From Ardenticatena maritima (GTDB lineage: Bacteria > Chloroflexota > Anaerolineae > Ardenticatenales > Ardenticatenaceae), in assembly GCF_001306175.1 (NCBI RefSeq), contig NZ_LGKN01000003.1, positions 682,001 to 746,000 of the forward strand: 64,000 nt of DNA. The letters run 5' to 3'. The position numbers and the translations under genes are program-made. The notes under the pieces were generated by a model. That model saw only the letters and a program-made list of their open reading frames with translations, was not told where the DNA came from and searched no databases. Positions 45,511 to 53,943 of this stretch are shown here, piece by piece; the first letter of the stretch is position 1; every line of letters begins with the position of its first letter.

Positions 45511-47397
45511 ATGGCTTTCACCTACACCTGGCAATGGCATCTGCAATCGTCACCTGAACGGCTCTGGCCGCTGGTGAGCGATACCGACCGCTTCAACGCC
45601 CTGGCGGGGGTGCCGGCGGTTGAAATTGCAGATGATGAGAGTGTTGAAGCGCCCACGCATCTTTTGCGCATGCGCATTTTTGGGCAAACAATTGAATGGG
45701 AAGAACCCCCCTTCGAGTGGGTAAGCCCGCACTGGTTTCGGATCGTGCGAACCTATCGGCGCGGACCCGTCGCGCGCATGGTGGTGACCCTGCGGCTTGC
45801 GCCAACCCAGGAAGGGGGGAGCCTGCTGACCTACACTGTTGAAGCCGAACCGGCGAACCCTCTGGGCTACCTGGCTATTCCCATCCAAATCGGGCTGATC
45901 AGCCGCGTGCGCTTTGAGCGCGCCTTTCGCCTGCTGGACGACCTGGCACAACGCGCCGCCGAGACGCCCCAACGCGCGCCACTTCCAGCACGCACGAAAG
46001 TGCGCGCCCCCGACCTGCTCGACACACTCGCCGCCCGCCTTGTCGAACTTGGCTTCGACGCCGCGCTGGTCGAACGCCTGAAAACACTCATCCGCACCGG
46101 TACCGACGCCGAACTTGCCCACATGCATCCCATTCTGTACGCCCGCCGCTGGCAAGCAGACGAGCAAAGCGTCATCAACCTCTTCTTCCACGCTTCACGT
46201 GTCGGCTTGCTCGAACTGCAATGGGACGTCGCCTGTCCGGCTTGCCACGGCACACCTGTGAGCCTCAATGAACTGCGCCAGTTGGAAGAACACGCCCACT
46301 GCCCCTACTGCCGCATTGTGTACGAAGCCGACTTTGAGCATGCTGTGCAAGTCACCTTCCGCCCACACCCCACCGTGCGTGAGGTGGTTGTGCCCGTCTA
46401 CTGCGTAGGGGGACCACGCAACACGCCCCACTTGCTGGCGCAACAATGGCTTGCCCCCGGCGAAACGCGCACAATTGAGATTGACCTTGAAGCGGGCGAA
46501 TACCGCTTGCGTTGGCCCACACACCCCGACTGGCGCGAAGCCATCCATTCATTTGAAGAATGGCAAACACCGCGCCCCTGGCAATCCCGCCTGATTGTCA
46601 GCCCGCCCGACGAACACGCCCCCTCACCACGCACGCAGGCAAACTTTGTCCTCGCCGCCGCGCTCAACCCCGCGCATATTCACCTGGACGAAGGGCGTGT
46701 CACACTGACTATCACCAACCGCGACACGCAACCGCACCTCATCGGCATTGAGCGCCTGCATTGGGCGGATTACACGCTCACCGCCGCACGCGCACTCACC
46801 TTGCAATCCTTCCGCGACCTCTTTCCGTTTGAATCGCTGCGCAAAGGCATGCAAATCCATGTTTCATCAGTCGCGCTCCTCTTTACCGACTTGCGCGGCT
46901 CAACGGCCTATTATCGCCAGGTGGGCGATGGTCCCGCATTTGACCGCGTGGCGGCACACTTCGACATTCTGCGGCGCAACGTTGAAGCCGTTGGCGGCGC
47001 GGTGGTAAAAACTATTGGCGATGCGATTATGGGCGCTTTCCCCAATCTCGAAATGGGGCTACAAGCCGCCTTGGGTATCCTGCAAGACATTGAAGCCTAC
47101 AACGCCAGCCATACCGACTGGCCGCTCCGCCTGCGCTTGGGATTGAACAGCGGCCCCGCCCTGGTGGTGACGCTCAACGGTCAACTCGACTACTTTGGGA
47201 GCACGGTCAACCTGGCCGCCAAATTGGAACGCCAGAGCCGTGGGAATGAAATCGTCTTGCCGCACGCCTTGTTTGACACGCTGGAAACGCCCCTCGACGG
47301 CTGGTGTACCGAGAACGATATGGTTGCCATCCCAGGCGAGGAGAAACCTTTCCCCATTGTCAGAATCTGGAAGCCGACGAACGCTGAACTAAGGTGA
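45511..47397 (+). CDS. SRPBCC - DUF5939 - class III nucleotide cyclase
   Basis: A 628-residue soluble protein. An SRPBCC/START-like domain (about 1-150) is followed by a middle region with two CxxC pairs (CPACHG, CPYC near 248-272), as in DUF5939 proteins. The class III cyclase domain fills about 450-615. Metal-binding Asp460 (in FTDLRGS) and Asp504 (in KTIGDAIMGAF) are present, as is the adenine-selecting Lys/Asp pair (KTIG and LDYFG). Catalytic Asn567 is present, but the transition-state Arg four residues later is Lys571. It likely makes cAMP, with activity uncertain because of Lys571. The ATG at 45511 follows AAGGAAGAGGA. Confidence 0.85.
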   Translation: MAFTYTWQWHLQSSPERLWPLVSDTDRFNALAGVPAVEIADDESVEAPTHLLRMRIFGQTIEWEEPPFEWVSPHWFRIVRTYRRGPVARMVVTLRLAPTQEGGSLLTYTVEAEPANPLGYLAIPIQIGLISRVRFERAFRLLDDLAQRAAETPQRAPLPARTKVRAPDLLDTLAARLVELGFDAALVERLKTLIRTGTDAELAHMHPILYARRWQADEQSVINLFFHASRVGLLELQWDVACPACHGTPVSLNELRQLEEHAHCPYCRIVYEADFEHAVQVTFRPHPTVREVVVPVYCVGGPRNTPHLLAQQWLAPGETRTIEIDLEAGEYRLRWPTHPDWREAIHSFEEWQTPRPWQSRLIVSPPDEHAPSPRTQANFVLAAALNPAHIHLDEGRVTLTITNRDTQPHLIGIERLHWADYTLTAARALTLQSFRDLFPFESLRKGMQIHVSSVALLFTDLRGSTAYYRQVGDGPAFDRVAAHFDILRRNVEAVGGAVVKTIGDAIMGAFPNLEMGLQAALGILQDIEAYNASHTDWPLRLRLGLNSGPALVVTLNGQLDYFGSTVNLAAKLERQSRGNEIVLPHALFDTLETPLDGWCTENDMVAIPGEEKPFPIVRIWKPTNAELR

Positions 47398-47416
47398 TGC
47401 CCTTCTTCTGCCAAAC

Positions 47417-47453
47417 AAAAAGCGCCTCGGGAAATAACCCCCGAGGCGCTTTT
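47417..47453. terminator. Bidirectional terminator
   Basis: AAAAGCGCCTCGGG pairs with CCCGAGGCGCTTTT around an 8-base loop. It separates the cyclase gene from the converging cox operon. Confidence 0.88.
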
Positions 47454-47468
47454 GCGTGCGCGGATGCT

Positions 47469-48341
47469 TTACGCCAACCCCGCCGCACGGAGCAATGCGC
47501 GCTTGGTGTACACCTTCAACAAGTGGGCGCGATACTCCGACGAAGCGAAAAGGTCAGCCATGAAGTCGTCCGTGCTGAACCCGTCGGCGGCTTTCTCGGC
47601 GGCGGCGCTGAGCGTCTCAGCCGACAGCGTCGCCCCCGTCAATGCGTCTTCAACCGCCGTCAAGCGGGTGGCGTGGTCAAACGCGCCGTTGGCGGCAACG
47701 CGGGCGGTGGTAATCGTCTCACCGTCCATTTCAAGGCAAGCGGCCACCCCCACCACGGCATACCCCGAAGCGGGGTGCGGGAATTTCACGTAGGCGCTGC
47801 GCACCTGCTTGAACCCAATGTTGGGAAAGCCAATGTTGGTGATGATTTCGTTCGGTTCCAGCGCGGTGGTGAACAGCCCCAGGAAGAACTCATCCGCCGG
47901 AATGGTGCGGCTTCCGTTGGGTCCCGTCACGTGGATTTCACCCCCCAGCGCCAGCACCGCCGCGGGCAAGTCCGAAGCGGGGTCAGCGTGGGCCAGGTTG
48001 CCGCCAATCGTGCCGCGGTTGCGCACCTGCACATCCCCCACAACCGAGGCGGCTTCCGCCAGGGCGGCGGCAAGTTGGCGCACCTCGTCGCTGCTGGCAA
48101 TCGCATGGTGGGTAGCCAGCGCCCCCACACGCAAACCGTAGCCGCGGTCCACCATGATGGTATCCAGCCCCAGGCGGCTAATGTCAATGAGGACCGCCGG
48201 CGCCATCAGGCGCAATTTCATGGCGGGAATCAGGCTGTGCCCTCCGGCGATGAGTTTGGCGTTGTCGCCATGTTCTTGCAAGAGTTGGACGGCTTCTTCC
48301 ACGCTGTTCGCGCGGACGTAGTCAAAGGTTGGTGGATACAT
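47469..48341 (-). CDS. coxM: CoxM-like FAD-binding subunit
   Basis: The 290-residue medium subunit of a molybdenum hydroxylase. IAGGHSLIPAMKLRL (about residues 31-45) and TIGGNLAHADPASD (about 110-123) bind FAD. It passes electrons from the iron-sulfur subunit to an acceptor. AAGGAGG precedes the start at 48341, 15 bp after coxL. Last gene of coxG-coxS-coxL-coxM, ending at a bidirectional terminator. Confidence 0.92.
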   Translation of the reverse strand: MYPPTFDYVRANSVEEAVQLLQEHGDNAKLIAGGHSLIPAMKLRLMAPAVLIDISRLGLDTIMVDRGYGLRVGALATHHAIASSDEVRQLAAALAEAASVVGDVQVRNRGTIGGNLAHADPASDLPAAVLALGGEIHVTGPNGSRTIPADEFFLGLFTTALEPNEIITNIGFPNIGFKQVRSAYVKFPHPASGYAVVGVAACLEMDGETITTARVAANGAFDHATRLTAVEDALTGATLSAETLSAAAEKAADGFSTDDFMADLFASSEYRAHLLKVYTKRALLRAAGLA

Positions 48342-48356
48342 GGTGCCCCTCCTTGC

Positions 48357-50726
48357 TTAGTTCCCATTGCCCTGCGCGGCTTGAATAGCACGCCAGACTT
48401 TTTCGGCGGTCAACGGTGGGTCAATATGCTCGATACCGAAGGGCGCCAGTGCGTCCATCACGGCGTTGACCACAGCCGCCGTCGAAGCAATTGTGCCTGC
48501 CTCGCCGACGCCTTTCACGCCCAACGGGTTGTGCGGGCAGGGCGTGACAGTGCGGTCAAGTTCGTAGGAGGGCAGTTGGCTCGCCTTGGGCAAGGCGTAG
48601 TCCATCAATGAGCCGGTGAGCAGATTGGCGTTTTCATCGTACACAACGCCCTCGAACAGCGCTTGCCCCACACCTTGCGCGATGCCACCGTGGATTTGCC
48701 CCTCGACAATCATCGGGTTGATGACGTTGCCCACATCGTCCACCGCGACGTAGCGTAGGAGTTTCACCTGCCCGGTATCGGTATCCACTTCGACGACGGC
48801 AATGTGTGTACCAAATGGATACACGAAGTTGGCGGGGTCATAGAAGGTGGTGGCTTCGAGCGCCGGCTCGATACCGGGCGGCAAGTTGTGCGCCAGATAG
48901 GCTTGCAACGCCACATCCTGAATGGTGACCGACTTGTCGGGCGCGCCCTTCACAAAGTAGGCTCCCGCGTCAAATTCAATGTCATCTTCGGCGGCTTCCA
49001 GCAGGTGGGCGGCAATCTTCTTACCTTTTTCAACCACTTTTTGGGCGCTGACGGCAATGGCGCTCCCACCCACAGCGGCGCTACGGCTCCCATACGTGCC
49101 CCAACCATACTGCACCGTGTCCGTATCGCCTTCGACGATTTCCACATCCTCGTAGTTCACGCCCAGAATTTCGGCGGCAATTTGGGCAAACGTGGTTTTG
49201 TGCCCCTGCCCATGCGCCGAAGAACCGCTGTAGACCGTCACCTTCCCGGTGGGGTGGACGCGCACCACGGCGCTTTCCCACTGCCCGGCTTGTGCGCCCA
49301 ACGAACCGACAACAGCCGACGGCGCTAGCCCGCAGGCTTCAATGTAGCAGGAAAAACCGATGCCAATGTAGCGCCCTTGCTCGCGGGCTTTGGCTTGTTC
49401 GGCGCGCAGGTTCTCGTAGTCCACCAGTTCAAGCGCCTTCTTCAACGCCCCTTCGTAGTTGCCGCTGTCATACTGCAACGCAACGGGCGTCTGGTACGGG
49501 AACTTGTCAGGCGGGATGAAGTTGCGGCGGCGGAATTCGGCGGGGTCCATGCCGATTTTGCGCGCGCCCAGCGCCATCAACCGCTCGACAACGAAGGTGG
49601 CTTCGGGGCGACCAGCGCCGCGGTAGGCGTCCACCGGCGTGGTGTGGGTGAAGACGCCCACAACATGCGCGTAGATGTTGGGGATTTCGTATTCACCCGA
49701 CAGAAGCGTGCCGTAGAGGTAGGTGGGCACCGCAGGCGCAAACGTCGAAAGGTACGCGCCAAGGTTGGCGTAGGTCTCGACCCGCAAGCCGATGACTTTG
49801 CCGTCGGCGTCAATAGCGAGTTCGGCGTGGGTCACATGGTCGCGACCGTGGGCGTCCGTCATGAAGGCTTCGGAGCGGGTGGCTTGCCATTTGACGGGGC
49901 GCCCCAACTGCATGGAAGCCCACGAGATGATGGCTTCTTCCGGGTAGTGGTGAATTTTGCTGCCAAACCCGCCCCCCACTTCGGGCGCGATGACACGGAT
50001 TTTGTGTTCGGGCAACCCCAGGGAAGCCAGCGACATGAGCAAGCGGTGAATGTGGGGGTTCTGGCTGGTCATGTAGAGCGTGAGTTTCTCGTTCGCTGGG
50101 TCGAAATCGGCGAGTGCGCCGCGCGTTTCCATCGCATTGGGCGCGAGGCGGTTGTTGCGCAAATCGAGCGAGACCACGTGGGCGGCTTGGGCAAAAGCGG
50201 CGTCGGTTGCGGCTTTGTCGCCAATCTCCCAGTCAAAGGCAACGTTGTCGGGGGCTTCGTCGTGCACGGCGGGCGCGCCCGGCTGGACGGCTTTGTAGGG
50301 GTCGGCTACGGCGGGAAGCGGCTCATACTCCACTTCAATCAGTTCGAGCGCGTCGTGGGCGGTGTAGCGGTCGTTGGCGATGACGACGGCAACGGCTTCC
50401 CCCACGTGGCGCACTTTGCCTTGCGCCAAAATGGGATGCGCGGGCGTTTTCAGGTTGGGTAAGAGCCACCCCACCGGCACAACGCCGGGGATGCCGCTTG
50501 CGGCGACATCTTCGCCAGTGAAAACGGCGACAACACCGTCAAGGGCTTTGGCTTTGCTGGTATCAATGGACTTGATGCGAGCGTGAGCATAGGGGCTGCG
50601 CAAAATGGCGGCGTACACCATGTTGGGCAAGCGCAGGTCGTCGGTGTATTTGCCGCGTCCGGTCACCAGCGCGGGGTCTTCACGGCGACGGATGGCTTTA
50701 CCAAGAATACGGGTTGTGGTTGTCAT
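48357..50726 (-). CDS. coxL: CoxL-like molybdopterin subunit, form II (AYRGAGR)
   Basis: The 789-residue large subunit of a xanthine dehydrogenase/CO dehydrogenase family enzyme. The active-site loop reads AYRGAGR (residues 367-373), the form II signature; true CO dehydrogenases (form I) have AYxCSFR with a Cys-bound Mo-Cu site, which is missing here. The molybdopterin segments (PEVGGGFGSKIH, CYIEACGLAPSAVVG, GQGHKTTFAQIAA) and the C-terminal Glu in GVKGVGEAGTIAS are present. Its substrate is uncertain: CO oxidation by form II enzymes is disputed, and aldehyde or purine-type hydroxylation is possible. Operon coxGSLM. Confidence 0.93.
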   Translation of the reverse strand: MTTTTRILGKAIRRREDPALVTGRGKYTDDLRLPNMVYAAILRSPYAHARIKSIDTSKAKALDGVVAVFTGEDVAASGIPGVVPVGWLLPNLKTPAHPILAQGKVRHVGEAVAVVIANDRYTAHDALELIEVEYEPLPAVADPYKAVQPGAPAVHDEAPDNVAFDWEIGDKAATDAAFAQAAHVVSLDLRNNRLAPNAMETRGALADFDPANEKLTLYMTSQNPHIHRLLMSLASLGLPEHKIRVIAPEVGGGFGSKIHHYPEEAIISWASMQLGRPVKWQATRSEAFMTDAHGRDHVTHAELAIDADGKVIGLRVETYANLGAYLSTFAPAVPTYLYGTLLSGEYEIPNIYAHVVGVFTHTTPVDAYRGAGRPEATFVVERLMALGARKIGMDPAEFRRRNFIPPDKFPYQTPVALQYDSGNYEGALKKALELVDYENLRAEQAKAREQGRYIGIGFSCYIEACGLAPSAVVGSLGAQAGQWESAVVRVHPTGKVTVYSGSSAHGQGHKTTFAQIAAEILGVNYEDVEIVEGDTDTVQYGWGTYGSRSAAVGGSAIAVSAQKVVEKGKKIAAHLLEAAEDDIEFDAGAYFVKGAPDKSVTIQDVALQAYLAHNLPPGIEPALEATTFYDPANFVYPFGTHIAVVEVDTDTGQVKLLRYVAVDDVGNVINPMIVEGQIHGGIAQGVGQALFEGVVYDENANLLTGSLMDYALPKASQLPSYELDRTVTPCPHNPLGVKGVGEAGTIASTAAVVNAVMDALAPFGIEHIDPPLTAEKVWRAIQAAQGNGN

Positions 50727-50742
50727 GAGGGGGCCTCCTTTC

Positions 50743-51201
50743 TCACATCTCTTGGGCGGCGCGCAACACGGCTTTCACAATGTTGTGATAGCCTGTGCAA
50801 CGGCAAATGTTGCCTTCCAACCCGTGGCGCACGTCCTCCTCTGTGGGGGATGGGTTCTTTTGGAGCAAATCGTAGGCGGTCATAATCATGCCGGGCGTGC
50901 AGAAACCGCATTGGAGCCCGTGCTCTTCCCAAAAGGCTTTTTGCAAGGGGTGCAATTCCCCATTCTGGCTCAAGCCTTCGATGGTCAGCACCTCTGCACC
51001 GTCAGCCTGCACCGCCAAGACCGTACACGATTTGACGGCGTTGCCATTCAGCAAGACGGTACACGCGCCGCATTGGCTGGTATCACATCCAATGTTGGTA
51101 CCCGTCAGTCCGAGCACGTCGCGGAGCAAGTGCACAAGCAGCATGCGAGGGGGGACATCTACGGTGTGGCTCTGCCCATTGACGGTGAGTGTAATTTGCA
51201 T
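50743..51201 (-). CDS. coxS: CoxS-like [2Fe-2S] subunit
   Basis: The 152-residue small subunit with the plant-type cluster ([15 protein letters not shown] and a later Cys in VKSCTVLA, residues about 42-65) and the second cluster ([10 protein letters not shown] and CRCTGYHN, about 102-140). It transfers electrons from molybdenum to FAD. I chose the ATG at 51201 with AAAGGAGG upstream; the longer in-frame reading starts in non-conserved sequence. It precedes coxL by 16 bp. Confidence 0.93.
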   Translation of the reverse strand: MQITLTVNGQSHTVDVPPRMLLVHLLRDVLGLTGTNIGCDTSQCGACTVLLNGNAVKSCTVLAVQADGAEVLTIEGLSQNGELHPLQKAFWEEHGLQCGFCTPGMIMTAYDLLQKNPSPTEEDVRHGLEGNICRCTGYHNIVKAVLRAAQEM

Positions 51202-51310
51202 GGCCGCAACCTCCTTTGGTTGATTTGGGGAACAAACGGCACAACGAACAAGACAGCGGTATGGGAAAGTTCTTCCGACTCTCACCCCCTTTCACCTGCT
51301 TTTGTCATGT

Positions 51311-51754
51311 TCAGGCACTTTGCACAGCTTCATCCAGTTTTTTCAAGCCGTCACTAATCATTTTGCGGGCAACACTCTGGATGAGACGCTGCCCAACCTG
51401 CGCAATACGCCCGCCGGCTTCGCTTTCGCCTTCATAGACCAGCCGCGTGCCTTCGGGGACTTCTTCCAGCGTGATGCGCCCCACGCCCTTGACAAACCCT
51501 ACCGAACCTTGCCCTTCCAGATGCAGGCTAAACGATTCAGGCGGGTTTTGGTCGGCAAGGCGCACACGCCCTTGAAAAGTTCCGCGAATAGGTCCGACGC
51601 CCAACGTGAGTTCGGCTTCGTAGGTGGTATCATCCACGCGCTGCAAGTTCTTGACGCCGGGAATCGCCTGCGCGAGAAAATCGGGGTCTTGCAAAAGGGC
51701 GTACACCCGTTCGCGCGGACCGGGAACGATATGCTCTCCATTGATGCGAATCAT
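51311..51754 (-). CDS. coxG: CoxG-like SRPBCC protein
   Basis: A 147-residue START/SRPBCC protein with the CoxG pattern (INGEHIVPGPRERVYALLQDPDFLAQAIPGV, read over the first 35 residues; later GVGRITLEEVPEGTRLVYEGE). CoxG is reported to tether CO dehydrogenases to the membrane or carry quinone in aerobic CO oxidisers; the usual C-terminal membrane extension is absent here. It is the first gene of the operon, with GGAGAG upstream of the ATG at 51754. Confidence 0.88.
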   Translation of the reverse strand: MIRINGEHIVPGPRERVYALLQDPDFLAQAIPGVKNLQRVDDTTYEAELTLGVGPIRGTFQGRVRLADQNPPESFSLHLEGQGSVGFVKGVGRITLEEVPEGTRLVYEGESEAGGRIAQVGQRLIQSVARKMISDGLKKLDEAVQSA

Positions 51755-51863
51755 AGAACGCTCTCCATTGCTGTGATATGTGGTTGTTTTCGACGGCCAT
51801 TGGGTTGTGGAAACAGAGGGAACGGGTACAAAAGAAAAGATGCACGGGCGCAACGGTATAGCG

Positions 51864-51892
51864 ATTATACGTGGGCGCTCTTTGGGTGTCAA
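51864..51892 (-). promoter_or_regulatory. Consensus sigma-70 promoter of coxGSLM
   Basis: Minus-strand TTGACA (51892-51887), 17-bp spacer, TATAAT (51869-51864): both boxes match the consensus exactly. The leader is about 100 bases. Confidence 0.85.
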
Positions 51893-51940
51893 TCGGCGAA
51901 AAGAGGCTTTACAGAGCACTACTTGTATCCCTGCCTCAAC

Positions 51941-51967
51941 AAAAAAAGCCCCTGGCGGGGCTTTTTT
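51941..51967 (-). terminator. Terminator directly after the selenoprotein gene
   Basis: AAAAAAGCCCC pairs with GGGGCTTTTTT around a 4-base loop. On the minus strand its 5' arm begins within the TAA stop at 51968-51966, which supports that TAA, not the TGA at 52010, as the real end of the gene. Confidence 0.9.
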
Positions 51968-53429
51968 ACTGCTCTTGCGAACCCTCCGGGTCCGCGAGGG
52001 GTTCCGCTCAGCAATACCAGGCTTCGGTCAAGCCGGGAACGACCGGAAAGCGCTGGTGGGTTTCGGGGTCGTCTTCTTCCAGCGGGCGCCCGGCGGTTTC
52101 GTATGCCAGGGCGCGAATACGCGCAAAGGTGGCTTCCGCCGGTTCGCCTGCCTGCGCGGCTTGCTGCACCACCGCCGACACCCGCTCCGCCAGGGCGTCC
52201 ATACGCGGGTCGGGATGTGTCCAGCGGTAGGTGAAGGCGTCGGCGTCCAGTTCGCCCAGCCACAAAGAGGCGTCCGGTGCATGGATGAGCGGCGACCCCG
52301 GCGGAATGAGCAGGCGAATGCTCAACTGCACAGGGTCCACATGGGGCACCAGCCCGCGCCGATGAATGAATTCAACCAATTCAATGTAATCATCTAATGA
52401 AGCCCAGGGCGTAAAGGGCAGGAAGGAGGGGCGCAAGGGGATACCCACTTCTTCCATAAGGTCGAAAACCGCGAAGACATCGGCGCGTGTGTGTCCTTTC
52501 TGCAAACGCGCCAGCACCACATCGCTCAATGATTCGACCGCCGAGACGATAAACGCACACCCCGCGGCACGCAATTCCGGGAGAAGCGCGGCATGTTTGA
52601 GCAAATGCTCAACCTTGATCGTCGCATCGAACGTCACATCAGGGAAGGCGGCATGCAAGGCGCGCACAATGCGCAAGGCATGCGTGGGACCATTGAAGAA
52701 ATCGGGGTCGCCAAAGGTGATATGGCGCGCACCAGCCGCCACTTGCTGCTCGATGTCGGCGAGCACCACATCCACCGGCAGAGCGAAAAAGCGCCCGCCA
52801 TACACCGGCGTAATGGGGCAGTGCGTGCAGGTATGCTTGCAGCCCCGCGTGGCTTCGGTGTAGCCCGCCGGCACCAGGCGGTCGCCAACGCGCAAATGGG
52901 CGTAGCGCGTCAACGGCGACAGGGAGGTGCGCTCGGGGCGCAGGAATGGCTGGCGGACAAGGTGCGCCTGAGGCGTTGTGCGCACCGCAGCGGGCGGCGT
53001 CTCGCCGGCTTCCAGCGCCTGGACAAGCGCCACCAGAGGCGTCTCGTACTCACCGCCAATCACGCTATCCGCGCAAGTTGCCAGCAAATGCTCGGCATTG
53101 AGCAGGGCGTAGTGCCCAAAGAAGCAAATATGCGCCTGCGGATTGACCGCGCGAACGCGCCGCGCCAGGGAGACGCCCAGCCGCATGGCGGTATGCATGG
53201 GCACCGAAATCGCCACGAACAACGCCTCTTCGATGTACGCATCTGGCAGCGGCTCCACGGCTGTATCCACGGCACGCGGGGCATACCCTGCGGCACGCAG
53301 CCACGCCAACGGCGACGCCAGCGCAAAGGGCTGGTGTCCCAATTCGTAGCACGAAAGCAACAAAACGGCGCCCGGCGCACGCCAGTTTTGCGAGAGCCGG
53401 GCTGGGGACGAAACAGGATTGGTGGACAT
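51966..53429 (-). CDS. CUAEP-tail radical SAM selenoprotein (TGA at 52010-52008 read as Sec)
   Basis: A 487-residue protein. Residues 1-150 resemble a B12-binding-like domain (VLLLSCYELGHQPFALASP; FVAISVPMHTAMRLG). The radical SAM cluster motif is CKHTCTHC near residue 230, and a Rossmann-like GDPDFF near 285. The frame meets TGA after WYC; the next codons read AEP and continue ten more to TAA at 51968-51966, giving WYC-U-AEP, the tail that defines the CUAEP/CCAEP radical SAM (seleno)protein family. A stem-loop directly after the TGA could be the SECIS, and a terminator follows the TAA. Sec would be residue 474. The ATG at 53429 is 2 bp after the upstream stop. Confidence 0.88.
51970..52007 (-). 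promoter_or_regulatory. Candidate bacterial SECIS stem-loop
   Basis: Immediately 3' of the TGA, GCGGAACCCCTC pairs with GAGGGTTCGC with two single-base bulges and a GCGGACCCG loop. Bacterial SECIS elements lie in this position; the loop sequence is not otherwise diagnostic. Confidence 0.6.
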
Positions 53430-53431
53430 GG

Positions 53432-53869
53432 CTACTTCTTGCGTGGAGCCGCACCCTTCACAGGAGGCGCCGCCGTACCGCGTTGGTCTTCGGGAATCCA
53501 CTCTTCGGGCATGATTTGGACATCGTGGAAGAGAAAGTATTCCATTTGTTCGCGCAAAAATTCGCGCGCCATGGGGTCGCCAAGGTTCAACCCATAATGG
53601 TTGATGAGAATGGTTTGATGTTCGCGCCACATATCAAACGCGGCTTGGGAGACCTGTTCATAAATTCGCTGGCCCAATTCACCAGGAAACGGTGGCCGCG
53701 CCAAGCCCGGCAATTCGCGGCGCAGTTTGGCGCAAAAGACAATGCGCCGACCCTGTTCATCAACACGCACAAAGCCGGGTTCGCGCTCCTCAGCCTGCGG
53801 TGTTTCGCTGCTTTGCGATGGCTTTTGTTCGTCTTCATCGCGATTGAAGAATTTTCCAAGTGGTGGCAT
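53432..53869 (-). CDS. YggX-like Fe(2+)-trafficking protein with an acidic N-terminal extension
   Basis: A 145-residue protein. Residues about 44-112 match YggX: RIVFCAKLRRELPGLARPPF with the conserved Cys, PGELGQRIYEQVSQAAFDMW, HQTILINHYGLNL and the C-terminal MEYFLF. YggX proteins are linked to iron handling and protection of iron-sulfur clusters from oxidation. The N-terminal 40 residues (charged, Gln/Ser/Glu-rich) and the basic Pro-rich C-terminus are extra. It stops 2 bp before the radical SAM selenoprotein, so the two are coupled; iron-sulfur protection would suit a radical SAM enzyme. ATG at 53869. Confidence 0.85.
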   Translation of the reverse strand: MPPLGKFFNRDEDEQKPSQSSETPQAEEREPGFVRVDEQGRRIVFCAKLRRELPGLARPPFPGELGQRIYEQVSQAAFDMWREHQTILINHYGLNLGDPMAREFLREQMEYFLFHDVQIMPEEWIPEDQRGTAAPPVKGAAPRKK

Positions 53870-53943
53870 AGTACATCCTCGCTTTCTTGAAATCAACATT
53901 TGGGCGTAGGGGCATTATAGAGGCGAACAGGAGGGCAACCAAA

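Noticed and set aside
47469-51201. True aerobic CO dehydrogenase (form I)
   Set aside because: The AYxCSFR motif is absent; the loop reads AYRGAGR.
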